36,980 bases of DNA from Mariniphaga sp. (GTDB lineage: Bacteria > Bacteroidota > Bacteroidia > Bacteroidales > Prolixibacteraceae). The notes below the pieces were generated by a model that was not told the DNA's origin, ran no database searches, and saw only the letters and a list, made by a program, of their open reading frames with translations. Position numbers and translations under genes: made by a program. The stretch is from NCBI GenBank assembly GCA_019429205.1, contig JAHYIT010000033.1, positions 1 through 36,980 on the forward strand. Reading direction: 5' to 3'. Shown piece by piece: positions 8,215 to 16,606 of the stretch. Every line of letters begins with the position of its first letter. Position 1 is the first letter of the stretch.

Positions 8215-9278
8215 TGGCACGATTTATAAAAAGCAGGAAAAAGTCACATGGCACCACGCCGGGTTCACTCATTTTTATTGGGAGTCAAAAAATGGACAAA
8301 CCCGAAATTCATCTGATATTTTTTAACAAGGAAACTCTGGAAGAAAAGCAGGTTGAATCCATAGATGAAATTCCGGAAACAATTCCGGAAGGTTCAGTTT
8401 TATGGGTGAACATTTACGGGCTTCAGGATACAGAATTAATTTCCAAAGCCGGCGAGCGATTTTCCATTCATCCGCTGGAACTGGAAGATATTCTCAATAC
8501 CGACCAAAGGCCAAAAGTGACAGAAAACGAATCGAATCTTACTTTTTTTCTGAAAATACTGCAATACCACGAAAACACCGGAAGGGTAACCGGCGATCAG
8601 ATTTCAATTGTTTTAAGCAAAAATACTGTAGTTACCTTTCAGGAAAAACCGGTACACTATTTCGATCCGGTACGTGAAAGAATCAGAAACGGCCGCGGAA
8701 GAATCAGAAATTCAGGAGCTGACTACCTCGCTTATGCCCTTATTGACACTCTTGTTGACGGATACATTCACAGCATAGAAAGCCTGGGTTCGTCAATGGA
8801 AAACATGGAAACCGAGGTGCTGCATATTACACAAAATTCGATTCTCGAAAAAATTTACCGGCATAAAACAAATGTGGGTTATATTCGCAAATCAGTGTTT
8901 CCGCTCAAGGAAATGATGCTCAACCTGAACAAAACCGAATCGCAACTCATTCAGAAAAAAACCACAACTTTTCTTAAAGATTTAAACGATTTAACCACAC
9001 AAGTTTTAGAAGCCGTGGAGGTTTACCATAACATGGCCAACGATTATCTGAATATATACCATTCGAACGTATCTAACCGCACCAACGATGTGATGAAAGT
9101 GCTTACCATTTTTGCTTCCATTTTCATACCTCTTACATTTATTGCAGGGGTTTATGGCACTAATTTCGATTATCTTCCTGAATTACATTTCAGGTTCAGT
9201 TACTTCATTATGTGGGCAATTATGATAGTGATTGCAATTGTAATGCTATTTTATTTTAAACGAAAAAACTGGTTATAA
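8214..9278 (+). CDS. corA: CorA-family divalent metal ion transporter with GTN signature
   Basis: This is a 354-residue CorA-type channel. It has a long cytoplasmic domain with HPLELEDILNTDQRPKV (the family's conserved block), a helical stalk, and two C-terminal transmembrane helices (about 293-312 and 330-349) ending in a basic KRKNWL tail. The selectivity loop normally reads YGMNF; here it is YGTNFDYLPEL, with Thr316 in place of Met. GMN mutants of model CorA proteins are impaired in Mg2+ transport, so the substitution raises a question about substrate or rate, although natural variants exist (GIN in ZntB). It starts on the last base of the upstream permease's stop codon, so translation is probably coupled. 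Confidence 0.88.
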   Translation: MARFIKSRKKSHGTTPGSLIFIGSQKMDKPEIHLIFFNKETLEEKQVESIDEIPETIPEGSVLWVNIYGLQDTELISKAGERFSIHPLELEDILNTDQRPKVTENESNLTFFLKILQYHENTGRVTGDQISIVLSKNTVVTFQEKPVHYFDPVRERIRNGRGRIRNSGADYLAYALIDTLVDGYIHSIESLGSSMENMETEVLHITQNSILEKIYRHKTNVGYIRKSVFPLKEMMLNLNKTESQLIQKKTTTFLKDLNDLTTQVLEAVEVYHNMANDYLNIYHSNVSNRTNDVMKVLTIFASIFIPLTFIAGVYGTNFDYLPELHFRFSYFIMWAIMIVIAIVMLFYFKRKNWL

Positions 9279-9280
9279 AA

Positions 9281-9409
9281 ATGAATGATATGCAGGTAAT
9301 TTTAGGAGCAGGAGGAACTATTGGAAAAGATTTGGCTAAAGAATTAATAAACTATACTCCAAAAGTGAGACTTGTAAGCCGGAATCCTCAAAAAATAAAC
9401 AAAGGATAA
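9281..9409 (+). pseudogene. N-terminal remnant of an NAD(P)-binding SDR/epimerase-like gene
   Basis: A 42-codon frame begins MNDMQVILGAGGTIGKDLAK and continues to LVSRNPQKINKG before a TAA. It shows the first beta-alpha unit of a Rossmann fold (GAGGTIG) and a second strand ending in SRN, as in extended short-chain dehydrogenases and epimerases. Everything beyond about residue 42 is missing, and the mscS start codon follows two bases after the stop. Such a peptide cannot form a complete fold, so I read it as a remnant left by a deletion. A translated coupling leader between corA and mscS is an alternative. Confidence 0.65.
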
Positions 9410-9410
9410 A

Positions 9411-10331
9411 ATGAATAAAGTCTTTGAGTTTTGGGCCGAATCAACCGGATTGCCTCATGAAACACTGGGGAAAATTTTACTTTCCCTGGCAATCATTTTG
9501 TTTTTATATTTGTTGAAAATCATTGTTTTACAAGTTGTCTGGAGACAAACAAAGCATGTAAAAACACGGTATCAGTGGAAACGCTCTTTATCCTTTGTTT
9601 TACCCTTTTTGGGTTTAATCCTGGTTGGAAGCGTCTGGTTGCAGGCGTTCCGGCAATTCGGGGCTTTTCTGGGACTATTTTCTGCAGGTTTGGCCATTGC
9701 TTTGAAAGATCCACTTACTAACCTGGCCGGCTGGTTCTTTATTGTTTTCCGTCATCCGTTTGTGGTGGGCGATCGCATTCAAATTGGCGACCATGCAGGA
9801 GATGTTATCGACATCCGGCTGTTTCAGTTTACCATTTTGGAAATAAATAATTGGGTGGAAGCCGATCAGAGTACCGGCAGGATTATTCATTTACCCAACG
9901 GCAAGGTTTTTACTGAACCACAGGTAAACTACAGTACCGGGTTCGATTATATCTGGAATGAAATGCAGGTTCGCCTTACGTTTGAGAGCAACTGGGAAAA
10001 AGCAAAAAATATTTTACAGGATATTGTTAATCGCAGGGCTGAAAACATTGACAGGGCTGCCGAAAAAGAAATTTTTGAAGCCAGTAAAAATTTTATGATT
10101 CATTATACACATTTGACTCCATACGTTTATACCGCAATAAAGGAATATGGAGTTCAACTGACCATCAGATATTTGTGCAATCCAAGACAACGAAGAGGTT
10201 CCGAAAACGAAATCTGGCAGGATATATTAAACCAGTTTCACAATCACAACGACATTAGGTTTGCTTACCCAACCACTCGTTTTTACACGCAAGGGGAAAG
10301 CCTGAGCGGACAGAGTAGCGATAGCAATTAA
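9411..10331 (+). CDS. MscS-family mechanosensitive ion channel
   Basis: The protein has 306 residues and about three transmembrane helices in the first 125. The pore-lining region reads FGAFLGLFSAGLAIALKDPL, then GWFFIVFRHPFVVGDRIQIG, the typical TM3 and beta-domain entry of MscS. The C-terminal alpha/beta vestibule runs to about 290 and ends in a Ser/Gln-rich tail. It should release solutes on hypo-osmotic shock. It follows the cotransporter and CorA genes on the same strand with only the SDR fragment between, which suggests a shared osmotic or ion-homeostasis operon. Confidence 0.88.
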   Translation: MNKVFEFWAESTGLPHETLGKILLSLAIILFLYLLKIIVLQVVWRQTKHVKTRYQWKRSLSFVLPFLGLILVGSVWLQAFRQFGAFLGLFSAGLAIALKDPLTNLAGWFFIVFRHPFVVGDRIQIGDHAGDVIDIRLFQFTILEINNWVEADQSTGRIIHLPNGKVFTEPQVNYSTGFDYIWNEMQVRLTFESNWEKAKNILQDIVNRRAENIDRAAEKEIFEASKNFMIHYTHLTPYVYTAIKEYGVQLTIRYLCNPRQRRGSENEIWQDILNQFHNHNDIRFAYPTTRFYTQGESLSGQSSDSN

Positions 10332-10340
10332 TTTTTTGTT

Positions 10341-10757
10341 ATGACAAAAAATCCAATTGTACTTTTCGATGGTGTTTGCAACCTATGCAACAGAACAGTG
10401 GATTTTATTCTGAAAAGAGATATGAAAAAGCAATTTCGTTTTGTGGCACTTCAATCTGATACGGGCGAAGCAGTCAGAAAAAATTTTCCCATTTCTTATG
10501 AAATGGATTCGGTGGTATTAATTTATGAAGGAAAAATATTTTATGAATCGGATGCTGCACTTGAAATTGCACGGCTACTTCCTGCGCCCTGGAAATGGGC
10601 CATGGCTTTTAAAATTGTGCCTGCCGGCTTGAGAAATACAGTGTACCGGTGGATTGCCCGGAACCGCTACTGCTGGTTTGGAAAAAAGAAAGAATGTCGT
10701 GTTCCAACGCCGGAAGAACGAAAATTCTTTCCCGGGCCAGACGACTTAGATTTCTAG
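10341..10757 (+). CDS. DCC-family thiol-disulfide oxidoreductase-like protein
   Basis: A 138-residue protein opening PIVLFDGVCNLCNRTVDF, which carries the DxxCxxC motif (Asp10, Cys13, Cys16) that names the DCC family. A thioredoxin-like order follows, with FRFVALQSDTG and SDAALEIARLL; the C-terminus has Cys111 and Cys119. The cellular substrate of the family is unknown. It lies nine bases after mscS. Its last 12 bases overlap the 3' end of the convergent DUF4924 gene. Confidence 0.88.
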   Translation: MTKNPIVLFDGVCNLCNRTVDFILKRDMKKQFRFVALQSDTGEAVRKNFPISYEMDSVVLIYEGKIFYESDAALEIARLLPAPWKWAMAFKIVPAGLRNTVYRWIARNRYCWFGKKKECRVPTPEERKFFPGPDDLDF

Positions 10758-11285
10758 ATCACCGCTTTCAAAATCCTTAAATAATTTAGATAAAAGAGCC
10801 AGCCACTCACTTAATCTTTTCACTGCATCTTTAGTTTCTGCGGTAATTTCTTTCTTCTGAATTCTTAACAACAGATAACCATAAACACCATCAACTGCAA
10901 CCTGAACATCGTTTTCAGCGGCCGGATTTTTTTGTTTCAGCTCATTAACCAGGCCTGCAACAGACTTAAAAAATGAAACATACATTGTATCTGCTTCAGA
11001 GGCCATTAAACGTACATGAAACTCATAAAGGTCGTTAACCAGGTTGGATAGAAACTGCAGATGGCCTGTCTTCTGTTTTCCTTCCTTTTCCATCATTTTC
11101 ACCAGATTTTTATACCAGTCTGAAATTTCCTGTTTTGTTTTCTTTTCTGCCTGGTACCGGGAAACCAAATTCTCATTTATCATATCCATATCGAGGTGAA
11201 ATGCACGTATCAAATCTTCCACCTGGTAGAGGTACAAAATGTATTCGGCCAAATTCTCTTTTCGTTTTTTTTGTGCTACAAGCAT
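10746..11285 (-). CDS. DUF4924 family protein
   Basis: This is a 179-residue, largely helical cytoplasmic protein starting MLVAQKKRKENLAEYILYLYQVEDLIRAF, which I recognise as the conserved opening of DUF4924, a family found in Bacteroidota. No catalytic motif is evident. It is the last gene of the minus-strand run that begins with manA or engB, 69 bases after hslR. Conservation beside translation genes hints at a role in growth or ribosome function, but that is inference. Confidence 0.8.
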   Translation of the reverse strand: MLVAQKKRKENLAEYILYLYQVEDLIRAFHLDMDMINENLVSRYQAEKKTKQEISDWYKNLVKMMEKEGKQKTGHLQFLSNLVNDLYEFHVRLMASEADTMYVSFFKSVAGLVNELKQKNPAAENDVQVAVDGVYGYLLLRIQKKEITAETKDAVKRLSEWLALLSKLFKDFESGDLEI

Positions 11286-11354
11286 CGTTTTTTTATTAAT
11301 TGGATATTCGTATCAAATAAGGATGGAAAGAAAATGAAAGTTAGTTCTTACTGG

Positions 11355-11732
11355 TTAAAGATCAAAAAAATCATCGAGTTTGCGGCGTTCTTTTTTGGTA
11401 GGCCGGCCAGCGCCCCGGTCACGCGAATTCCAGTTCATCTGTTTTTGCATTTCCAGAATTTCGAATTCTTCGGGAGGAGTTACATCTTCAACATAGTCTG
11501 CAGTCAGCTTTGCCGACATCCTTTTATCGGCCAGTGCAACCACTTTTAATTTTCTGGTAAGGGGAGGTTTGCGCACCTGAACCACTTCGCCGGCATGCAC
11601 TTCCCGTGAGGGTTTTACAGGCAAATCACCTATTTCAACCCGGCCTTTTTTGCAGGCTTCGGTTGCCTGGCTGCGTGTTTTAAAAACGCGAACTGCCCAC
11701 AGCCATTTGTCTATCCGAACACTTTCACCCAT
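11355..11732 (-). CDS. hslR: S4-domain RNA-binding protein, Hsp15-like
   Basis: A 125-residue protein with an N-terminal S4 domain (about 5-65: RIDKWLWAVRVFKTRSQATE, then GRVEIGDLPVKPSREVHAGE) and a basic Arg/Lys-rich tail (GRPTKKERRKL). This is the architecture of Hsp15, which binds stalled 50S subunits carrying peptidyl-tRNA. It starts four bases after the pth stop; pth also deals with peptidyl-tRNA, so the pairing is functionally coherent. Confidence 0.87.
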   Translation of the reverse strand: MGESVRIDKWLWAVRVFKTRSQATEACKKGRVEIGDLPVKPSREVHAGEVVQVRKPPLTRKLKVVALADKRMSAKLTADYVEDVTPPEEFEILEMQKQMNWNSRDRGAGRPTKKERRKLDDFFDL

Positions 11733-11736
11733 GTTA

Positions 11737-12300
11737 CTATTTTTTGTTGAAAAAGTTCATGGTTCGTTCCACGCCAACAGTCCCGAAACTCTGAATAATT
11801 TCAATGCAGGAATCAATTCTTTCAGTAAGCTGTTTCTGCTCCTCGCGACTCCATTCGCTCAGTACATAATCCACTTGAAAACCAGGATGAAACTGGTCAC
11901 CAATTCCAAAACGCAACCGTGCATAATCGTTCCTGCCCAGCACCTCAGAAATATTCCTCAACCCGTTGTGGCCGCCATGGCTTCCTTTTGCTTTTACACG
12001 TAACGTACCGAATGGCAAGGCCAAATCGTCAACCAAAACCAGCATATTCTCAATCGGAATGTTTTCTTTTTGCAGCCAGTAATTTACTGCCCGGCCACTT
12101 AAATTCACATAAGTTGTTGGTTTGAGAAGATAAAATGTTCGCCCTTTGAATTTATACTCGGCCACAAACCCGTAGCGCTTATCGCTAAAAGCAATATTGG
12201 ACGCTCCGGTCAGAGCGTCCAATATCTGAAATCCAATGTTGTGACGTGTATTTTTATATTCCGGGCCAATGTTTCCCAGCCCTGCAATTAAATACTTCAC
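11737..12300 (-). CDS. pth: peptidyl-tRNA hydrolase
   Basis: The protein has 187 residues, the usual bacterial length. Motifs include GLGNIGPEYKNTRHNIGF, with Asn10 and catalytic His20; VLVDDLALPFG, with the conserved Asp near 91-92; and KGSHGGHNGLRNI, with Asn112. It cleaves the ester bond of peptidyl-tRNA released from stalled ribosomes and recycles tRNA. It lies 12 bases downstream of rplY, a very common bacterial gene pair, and four bases upstream of hslR. Confidence 0.96.
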   Translation of the reverse strand: MKYLIAGLGNIGPEYKNTRHNIGFQILDALTGASNIAFSDKRYGFVAEYKFKGRTFYLLKPTTYVNLSGRAVNYWLQKENIPIENMLVLVDDLALPFGTLRVKAKGSHGGHNGLRNISEVLGRNDYARLRFGIGDQFHPGFQVDYVLSEWSREEQKQLTERIDSCIEIIQSFGTVGVERTMNFFNKK

Positions 12301-12312
12301 ATCATTCTATTT

Positions 12313-12960
12313 TTATTGTTCTGATGATTCAGCAGATTCAGAAGATTCTGGTTCTCCTTCACTTCTTTCAGCACCTTCTTCTTCCTCATCTTCAGGAAGG
12401 GACATAGCCGACTTGGCTACCCTGGTGGAGATTACAGCCACAATCAGGTTCGACTTATTGTCGAGAAACTCCAGGTTATCGAGCTTTAGCTCACTAACTT
12501 TAATGCTGTCGCCAATACCCAGTTTGGTAATATCAACTTTAATCGTATCAGGCAAATTTTCAGCTAGGGCTTTTACACGCAATTTGCGCATGTTCATTTT
12601 CAATTTTCCACCAGCTTTTATTCCTTTGGCAGTACCAACCAATTCTACCGGAACACCAATTTTCACAGGTTTATCTGCTTCAATTTTCAGAAAATCGATA
12701 TGCAGAATATGCTCTTCAACCGGATGCCATTGTATATCCTGAATCATGGCTTTATGCACTTCACCATCAATTTCCAAATCAATTAGAAAAACGTTTGGTG
12801 TGTAAACAAACGGCCTTAAATCGCTGAATGATAATGCAAGGTGTGTTACCTCATCTTTTCCATACAAAACTCCGGGAACCAATCCCTGTTCGCGCAGTTT
12901 TTTTGCGCCTTTTTTTCCGAGGTCTTCTCTTTTCTGGCTTGTAATTTTTAATGACTTCAT
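12313..12960 (-). CDS. rplY: 50S ribosomal protein L25, CTC form
   Basis: A 215-residue protein. The N-terminal L25 domain (about 1-95) binds 5S rRNA and has GAKKLREQGLVPGVLYGK and IDFLKIEADKPV; the C-terminal beta-rich TL5/CTC domain runs to about 185. A strongly acidic, Ser/Glu-rich tail (PEDEEEEGAERSE onwards) completes it, as in other Bacteroidota CTC proteins. A promoter-like box and a structured leader of about 175 bases precede it, so it may be expressed independently of prs. Confidence 0.95.
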   Translation of the reverse strand: MKSLKITSQKREDLGKKGAKKLREQGLVPGVLYGKDEVTHLALSFSDLRPFVYTPNVFLIDLEIDGEVHKAMIQDIQWHPVEEHILHIDFLKIEADKPVKIGVPVELVGTAKGIKAGGKLKMNMRKLRVKALAENLPDTIKVDITKLGIGDSIKVSELKLDNLEFLDNKSNLIVAVISTRVAKSAMSLPEDEEEEGAERSEGEPESSESAESSEQ

Positions 12961-13000
12961 TTTAAAAATTTTAACGTTAATAATTATGGTACTCAGTCCT

Positions 13001-13032
13001 TTCCGCCATCCCGATAGCTATCGGGAGCGGAA
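13001..13032. repeat. nested palindrome in the rplY leader
   Basis: TCCCGATAGCTATCGGGA (13009-13026) is a perfect 18-base palindrome, flanked by TTCCGC and GCGGAA, which extend the pairing with a two-base CA bulge on one side. No T run follows in either direction, so it is not a standard terminator. It lies about 40 bases upstream of the rplY start and would fold in the mRNA leader. The same kind of sequence could also be a dispersed repeat. Confidence 0.75.
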
Positions 13033-13118
13033 CAAACAGCATGCATAATTAAAAGTGAACTTATCCAAACTCAATTAAAATGAGCTTTTTATGAATTTCG
13101 TTCACCCTAAATGCTCAT

Positions 13119-13146
13119 GCTTTTTGGAAAAAGCGGTGCAAAGATA
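13119..13146 (-). promoter_or_regulatory. candidate rplY promoter with adjoining hairpin
   Basis: The minus strand reads TATCTTTG at 13146-13139, a full match to the -7 consensus TAnnTTTG, just after the prs stop codon. Immediately downstream, GCTTTTT and AAAAAGC (13119-13134) form a perfect seven-base stem with a two-base loop. The predicted start falls near 13135, so this hairpin would be the very 5' end of the rplY-pth-hslR message. The -33 element is weak (TTCG). Confidence 0.42.
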
Positions 13147-13150
13147 TAAA

Positions 13151-14092
13151 TTAGCGGTAATATAACGAACTTATTGACTGATTTTTATACACCCTTCTAA
13201 TTGCTTCTCCCAGAGGGTCGGCAATGGTCAGGTATTTAATTTTTCCGCTGTCGGTTTTGGATGGCAGCGAATCGGTAAAATAAACCTCCTCCAGTACTGA
13301 TCGTTCAATGCGTTCGATTGCAGGACCTGATAATACTCCATGAGCTGCAAAAGCCCTTACACTGCGTGCTCCTTCTTTTTTCATCAAATTTGCAGCCTTG
13401 GTAATGGTTCCGGCAGTATCTATCATATCGTCAACAATAATCACGTCCCTGCCTTTTACATCGCCAATAACGGTCATACTGTTTACCTCGTTGGCCTTGG
13501 CACGTGTTTTATGGCAAATTACCATATCAGTCTGCAACATTCGGGCATAAGTATTGGCCCTTTTGGTTCCACCCACATCGGGCGATGCAATGGTAAGGTT
13601 TTCAAGTCCCATTTTACTGATGAATGGAATGAACAATGCAGAAGCATAAAGATGATCAACAGGAACATCAAAAAATCCCTGAATCTGGTCGGCATGCAAA
13701 TCCATGGTAATTACACGGTCTATTCCGGCTGCTGAAAGTAAATCGGCCATTAATTTAGCGCCGATTGAAACACGCGGTTTATCTTTTCTATCCTGGCGCG
13801 CATAACCAAAATAGGGGATTACAGCAACCACATGCGAAGCGCTGGCACGTTTGGCAGCATCAACCATCAACAAGAGTTCCAGCAGGTTTTCGGCAGGAGG
13901 CGGAGTTGATTGTACAATAAAAACATGAGACCCGCGGATGGTTTCTTCGTAGCATGGTTCAAACTCGCCATCCGAAAAAACCGGACACGACGTAACGCCC
14001 AAATCAACATCAAGACTGTCGCAGATTTTCTCTGTAAGGTACTGGGTAGCCCTTCCTGTAAAAATTTTTAACGGATTATTTTTACTTCCCAT
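13151..14092 (-). CDS. prs: ribose-phosphate pyrophosphokinase
   Basis: With the ATG at 14092 the protein has 313 residues, matching the family. The longer upstream frame adds 34 residues with no homology, so that start is rejected. Motifs: FSDGEFEPCYEETIRG; YFGYARQDRKDKPR, with the catalytic flexible region; MDLHADQIQGFFDVPVDHLYA; SPDVGGTKRA; and the PRPP loop VIIVDDMIDTAGT. It makes PRPP from ribose-5-phosphate and ATP for nucleotide, His and Trp synthesis. It sits between engB and rplY; prs-rplY-pth is a conserved bacterial arrangement. Confidence 0.96.
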   Translation of the reverse strand: MGSKNNPLKIFTGRATQYLTEKICDSLDVDLGVTSCPVFSDGEFEPCYEETIRGSHVFIVQSTPPPAENLLELLLMVDAAKRASASHVVAVIPYFGYARQDRKDKPRVSIGAKLMADLLSAAGIDRVITMDLHADQIQGFFDVPVDHLYASALFIPFISKMGLENLTIASPDVGGTKRANTYARMLQTDMVICHKTRAKANEVNSMTVIGDVKGRDVIIVDDMIDTAGTITKAANLMKKEGARSVRAFAAHGVLSGPAIERIERSVLEEVYFTDSLPSKTDSGKIKYLTIADPLGEAIRRVYKNQSISSLYYR

Positions 14093-14190
14093 CGGTATAT
14101 TATTTTTGTTTTCGTTTTGGAAATAGGGTAAAGTTAATGCATTCCCCTTTTTTCTACTATGAAATAATGAATTAAATCTCTTTTTTTGAA

Positions 14191-14796
14191 TCACAATTCC
14201 AGGTTTGAAGTGTTGATTTTCGCGATGTACTGCAATATTTCTTTCCGTCCCATTCTTTTTTCAGCTGAAGAAATAAATAAGGGCGGAACAGATTCCCAGG
14301 TTTCCAGCAATTTTTCCTTGTAATTTTTAATATTGTCATCCAGTTCTTCCGGCTTTAATTTGTCGGTTTTGGTGAAAACAATAGAAAAAGGAATCTGGCT
14401 AAGACCGAGCCATTCCATAAATTCAAGATCGATGGGCTGCGGATTATGGCGGGAATCAATTAACACGAATAAATTGTACAGGTTTTCCCGTTTCAGAATG
14501 TAATTTTTTAAAAACTTTTCCCATTTCTCCCGTTCCTTTTTTGCAATTTTGGCATACCCGTAACCCGGTAAATCAACAAGGTACCATTCTTCATTTATCA
14601 AAAAATGGTTTATTAAACGTGTTTTTCCCGGCTTGCCTGAAATTTTGGCCAGTGATTTTTTGTTCGTGAGCATGTTAATCAAAGAAGATTTGCCCACATT
14701 GGATCGTCCGATAAAAGCATATTCCGGCTTGTTGGGCGGGGGGCACTTTTCAACATTGGTGTTGCTTACAATAAAACGGGCTTCTTTTATATCCAT
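14191..14796 (-). CDS. engB: ribosome-biogenesis GTP-binding protein EngB/YsxC
   Basis: This is a 201-residue, TrmE-Era-like GTPase. G1 is GRSNVGKSS (30-38), G3 DLPGYGYAK (75-83), G4 TKTDK (142-146) and G5 SSAEK. The GYGYAK sequence after G3 is diagnostic of EngB. It assists late 50S subunit assembly. It lies downstream of manA on the same strand with a 56-base gap and upstream of prs, within a translation-centred run. Confidence 0.95.
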   Translation of the reverse strand: MDIKEARFIVSNTNVEKCPPPNKPEYAFIGRSNVGKSSLINMLTNKKSLAKISGKPGKTRLINHFLINEEWYLVDLPGYGYAKIAKKEREKWEKFLKNYILKRENLYNLFVLIDSRHNPQPIDLEFMEWLGLSQIPFSIVFTKTDKLKPEELDDNIKNYKEKLLETWESVPPLFISSAEKRMGRKEILQYIAKINTSNLEL

Positions 14797-14852
14797 AAGG
14801 GTAAATTTCCTGGGGGCAAAGTTCGTAAATTTTTCAATACAGAAAAAACGGT

Positions 14853-15836
14853 TTATTTAATAAAAACTTCCAGCGTTTTCACTTCGGGTGTTAAAGGAAT
14901 CATACTGAAAGTTTCAAGGCTGGCCGGAACAAGCACAGTTTCACCCTGTTCGATGGTCTCTTCCCTGTTTTCAAATTCAATACGAAACCTTCCTTCCAGA
15001 TTCATATACACGATAAACGAATCGAGATAATGATAATCTTTTTCCAGGTTTTCAGAAAACTTCAGGAGATTGGTGGTAAAATATTCACAACTTACTATTT
15101 CAGAGGATTGATTTTCTTTAACTGAATATTTGGTTTTGTATTCATTGAGGTACGAAAAATCGATGGCATCCAGTGCCAGGTCGTTATGCAGTTCGCGAAG
15201 ATTACCCTGTGCATCTTTCCGGTTGTAATCGAAAATGCGGTAAGTTACATCCGAAGTTTGTTGAATTTCGGCCAGCAATACACCTTTGCCAATGGCATGA
15301 ATCCTCCCGGAGGGTATAAAAAACACATCTCCGGAATTAGCTTTATCGTAATGAAGTATTTCCTGCAATCTTCCCTGTTCCAGAAATTCAGAATATTGCT
15401 CGCGGGTGAGTTTCCTGTTTAATCCTGAGTTGATAAGGGCCCCCTTTTCGGCATGAATTACATACCACATTTCTGTTTTGCCATATGCGTTGTGCCGTTG
15501 TTTTGACAATTTATCATTGGGATGCACCTGAACGGAAAGATCGTCATTGGCATCGATATATTTAAAAAGAAGTGGAAATTCAATACCAAACTTTTTAAAA
15601 ACCTTGTCGCCCACCAAATCGCCCATGTAAATTTCCACCAATTCGGTTAGGTTGTTTCCGGCCAAAAATCCGTTACTCACTTCAGAAACATTACCTTCAA
15701 CCGCTGAAAGTTCCCAGCTTTCGCCACAATTTGGATGTGTGCCGAAGTCTTTACCAAGCATTTTATTCAGACGATTTCCGCCCCAGATTTTTTCAAGGTA
15801 AATGGGTTTAAATTTTAACGGATACAAACCGGGCAT
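14853..15836 (-). CDS. manA: type I mannose-6-phosphate isomerase
   Basis: The protein has 327 residues, like the shorter Bacillus/Bacteroidota class. Expected zinc-site residues are Gln103 and His105 in SVQVHPND, Glu122 in GKTEMW, and His180 in [13 protein letters not shown]. It interconverts mannose-6-phosphate and fructose-6-phosphate, feeding mannose into glycolysis or GDP-sugar synthesis. It is the first gene of the minus-strand run and faces udk across a 155-base divergent spacer. Confidence 0.93.
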   Translation of the reverse strand: MPGLYPLKFKPIYLEKIWGGNRLNKMLGKDFGTHPNCGESWELSAVEGNVSEVSNGFLAGNNLTELVEIYMGDLVGDKVFKKFGIEFPLLFKYIDANDDLSVQVHPNDKLSKQRHNAYGKTEMWYVIHAEKGALINSGLNRKLTREQYSEFLEQGRLQEILHYDKANSGDVFFIPSGRIHAIGKGVLLAEIQQTSDVTYRIFDYNRKDAQGNLRELHNDLALDAIDFSYLNEYKTKYSVKENQSSEIVSCEYFTTNLLKFSENLEKDYHYLDSFIVYMNLEGRFRIEFENREETIEQGETVLVPASLETFSMIPLTPEVKTLEVFIK

Positions 15837-15991
15837 AACTTATTTGATTTAAAAAGTACTATGTGGTTTACCATATCGTAATGAATTTTTGTACTTTCGT
15901 TTTCCGGCAGCGAAATTAATGATTTCAAAGCAGGAATTCATTCAAAAAAATGAAATTCAACCAATATTAACAATAAACTAAAAGGGGGAAA

Positions 15992-16606
15992 ATGCTGATA
16001 ATTGGAATTGCCGGGGGTACCGGTTCCGGGAAAACAACCGTGGTACAAAAAATAATTGAACAGTTTTCGGAAAATGAAGTTGCTTTACTTTCACAAGATT
16101 CATACTACTTTGATAACGGGCACCTGAGCCTGAAAGAACGTCGTGCCAAAAACTTTGACCACCCCGATTCGGTTGAATTCGATCTGCTGATTGACCATAT
16201 AAAGAAACTGATAAACGGAGAAGCGGTGGAAGAACCGGTTTATTCTTTTATTTCCTGCACACGCCAGCCCGAAACACGGCGCGTTGAACCCCGCGAAGTG
16301 CTCATTGTGGAAGGTATTTTGTGCCTGACCAACGAAAACCTGCGCGAGCTTATGGATATAAAAGTATATGTGGACTGCGACTCAGATCTCCGCCTTTCCC
16401 GTGTTATTCGCCGCGATTTAAACGAACGTGGCCGCAATGTAAACCAGGTGCTCGACCGTTATGAAAAAACAGTTCGTCCCAGCCATTTGCAGTTTATTGA
16501 GCCGACCAAACGGTTTGCAGACATCATTATTCCGCAGGGAGGAATGAACCAGGTGGCTATCAACATTTTAACCAATCACATCAACCACACCTTAAAATTC
16601 TTGTAA
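15992..16606 (+). CDS. udk: uridine kinase
   Basis: The protein has 204 residues. Walker A is GIAGGTGSGKTT (about 5-16), followed by QDSYYFDNGHLSLKERRAKNFDHPDSVEFD, which matches the uridine-binding region of uridine kinases, then VLIVEGILCL and RRDLNERGRN. It phosphorylates uridine and cytidine for pyrimidine salvage. The start has an unusually strong purine-rich ribosome-binding site (AGGGGGAAA) for this window. Its stop is immediately followed by the ATG of the next gene. Confidence 0.95.
   Translation: MLIIGIAGGTGSGKTTVVQKIIEQFSENEVALLSQDSYYFDNGHLSLKERRAKNFDHPDSVEFDLLIDHIKKLINGEAVEEPVYSFISCTRQPETRRVEPREVLIVEGILCLTNENLRELMDIKVYVDCDSDLRLSRVIRRDLNERGRNVNQVLDRYEKTVRPSHLQFIEPTKRFADIIIPQGGMNQVAINILTNHINHTLKFL

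Noticed and set aside
14092-14194. 34-residue N-terminal extension of PRPP synthase
   Set aside because: It has no family homology and would give a protein longer than usual; the internal ATG at 14092 fits the family's start.
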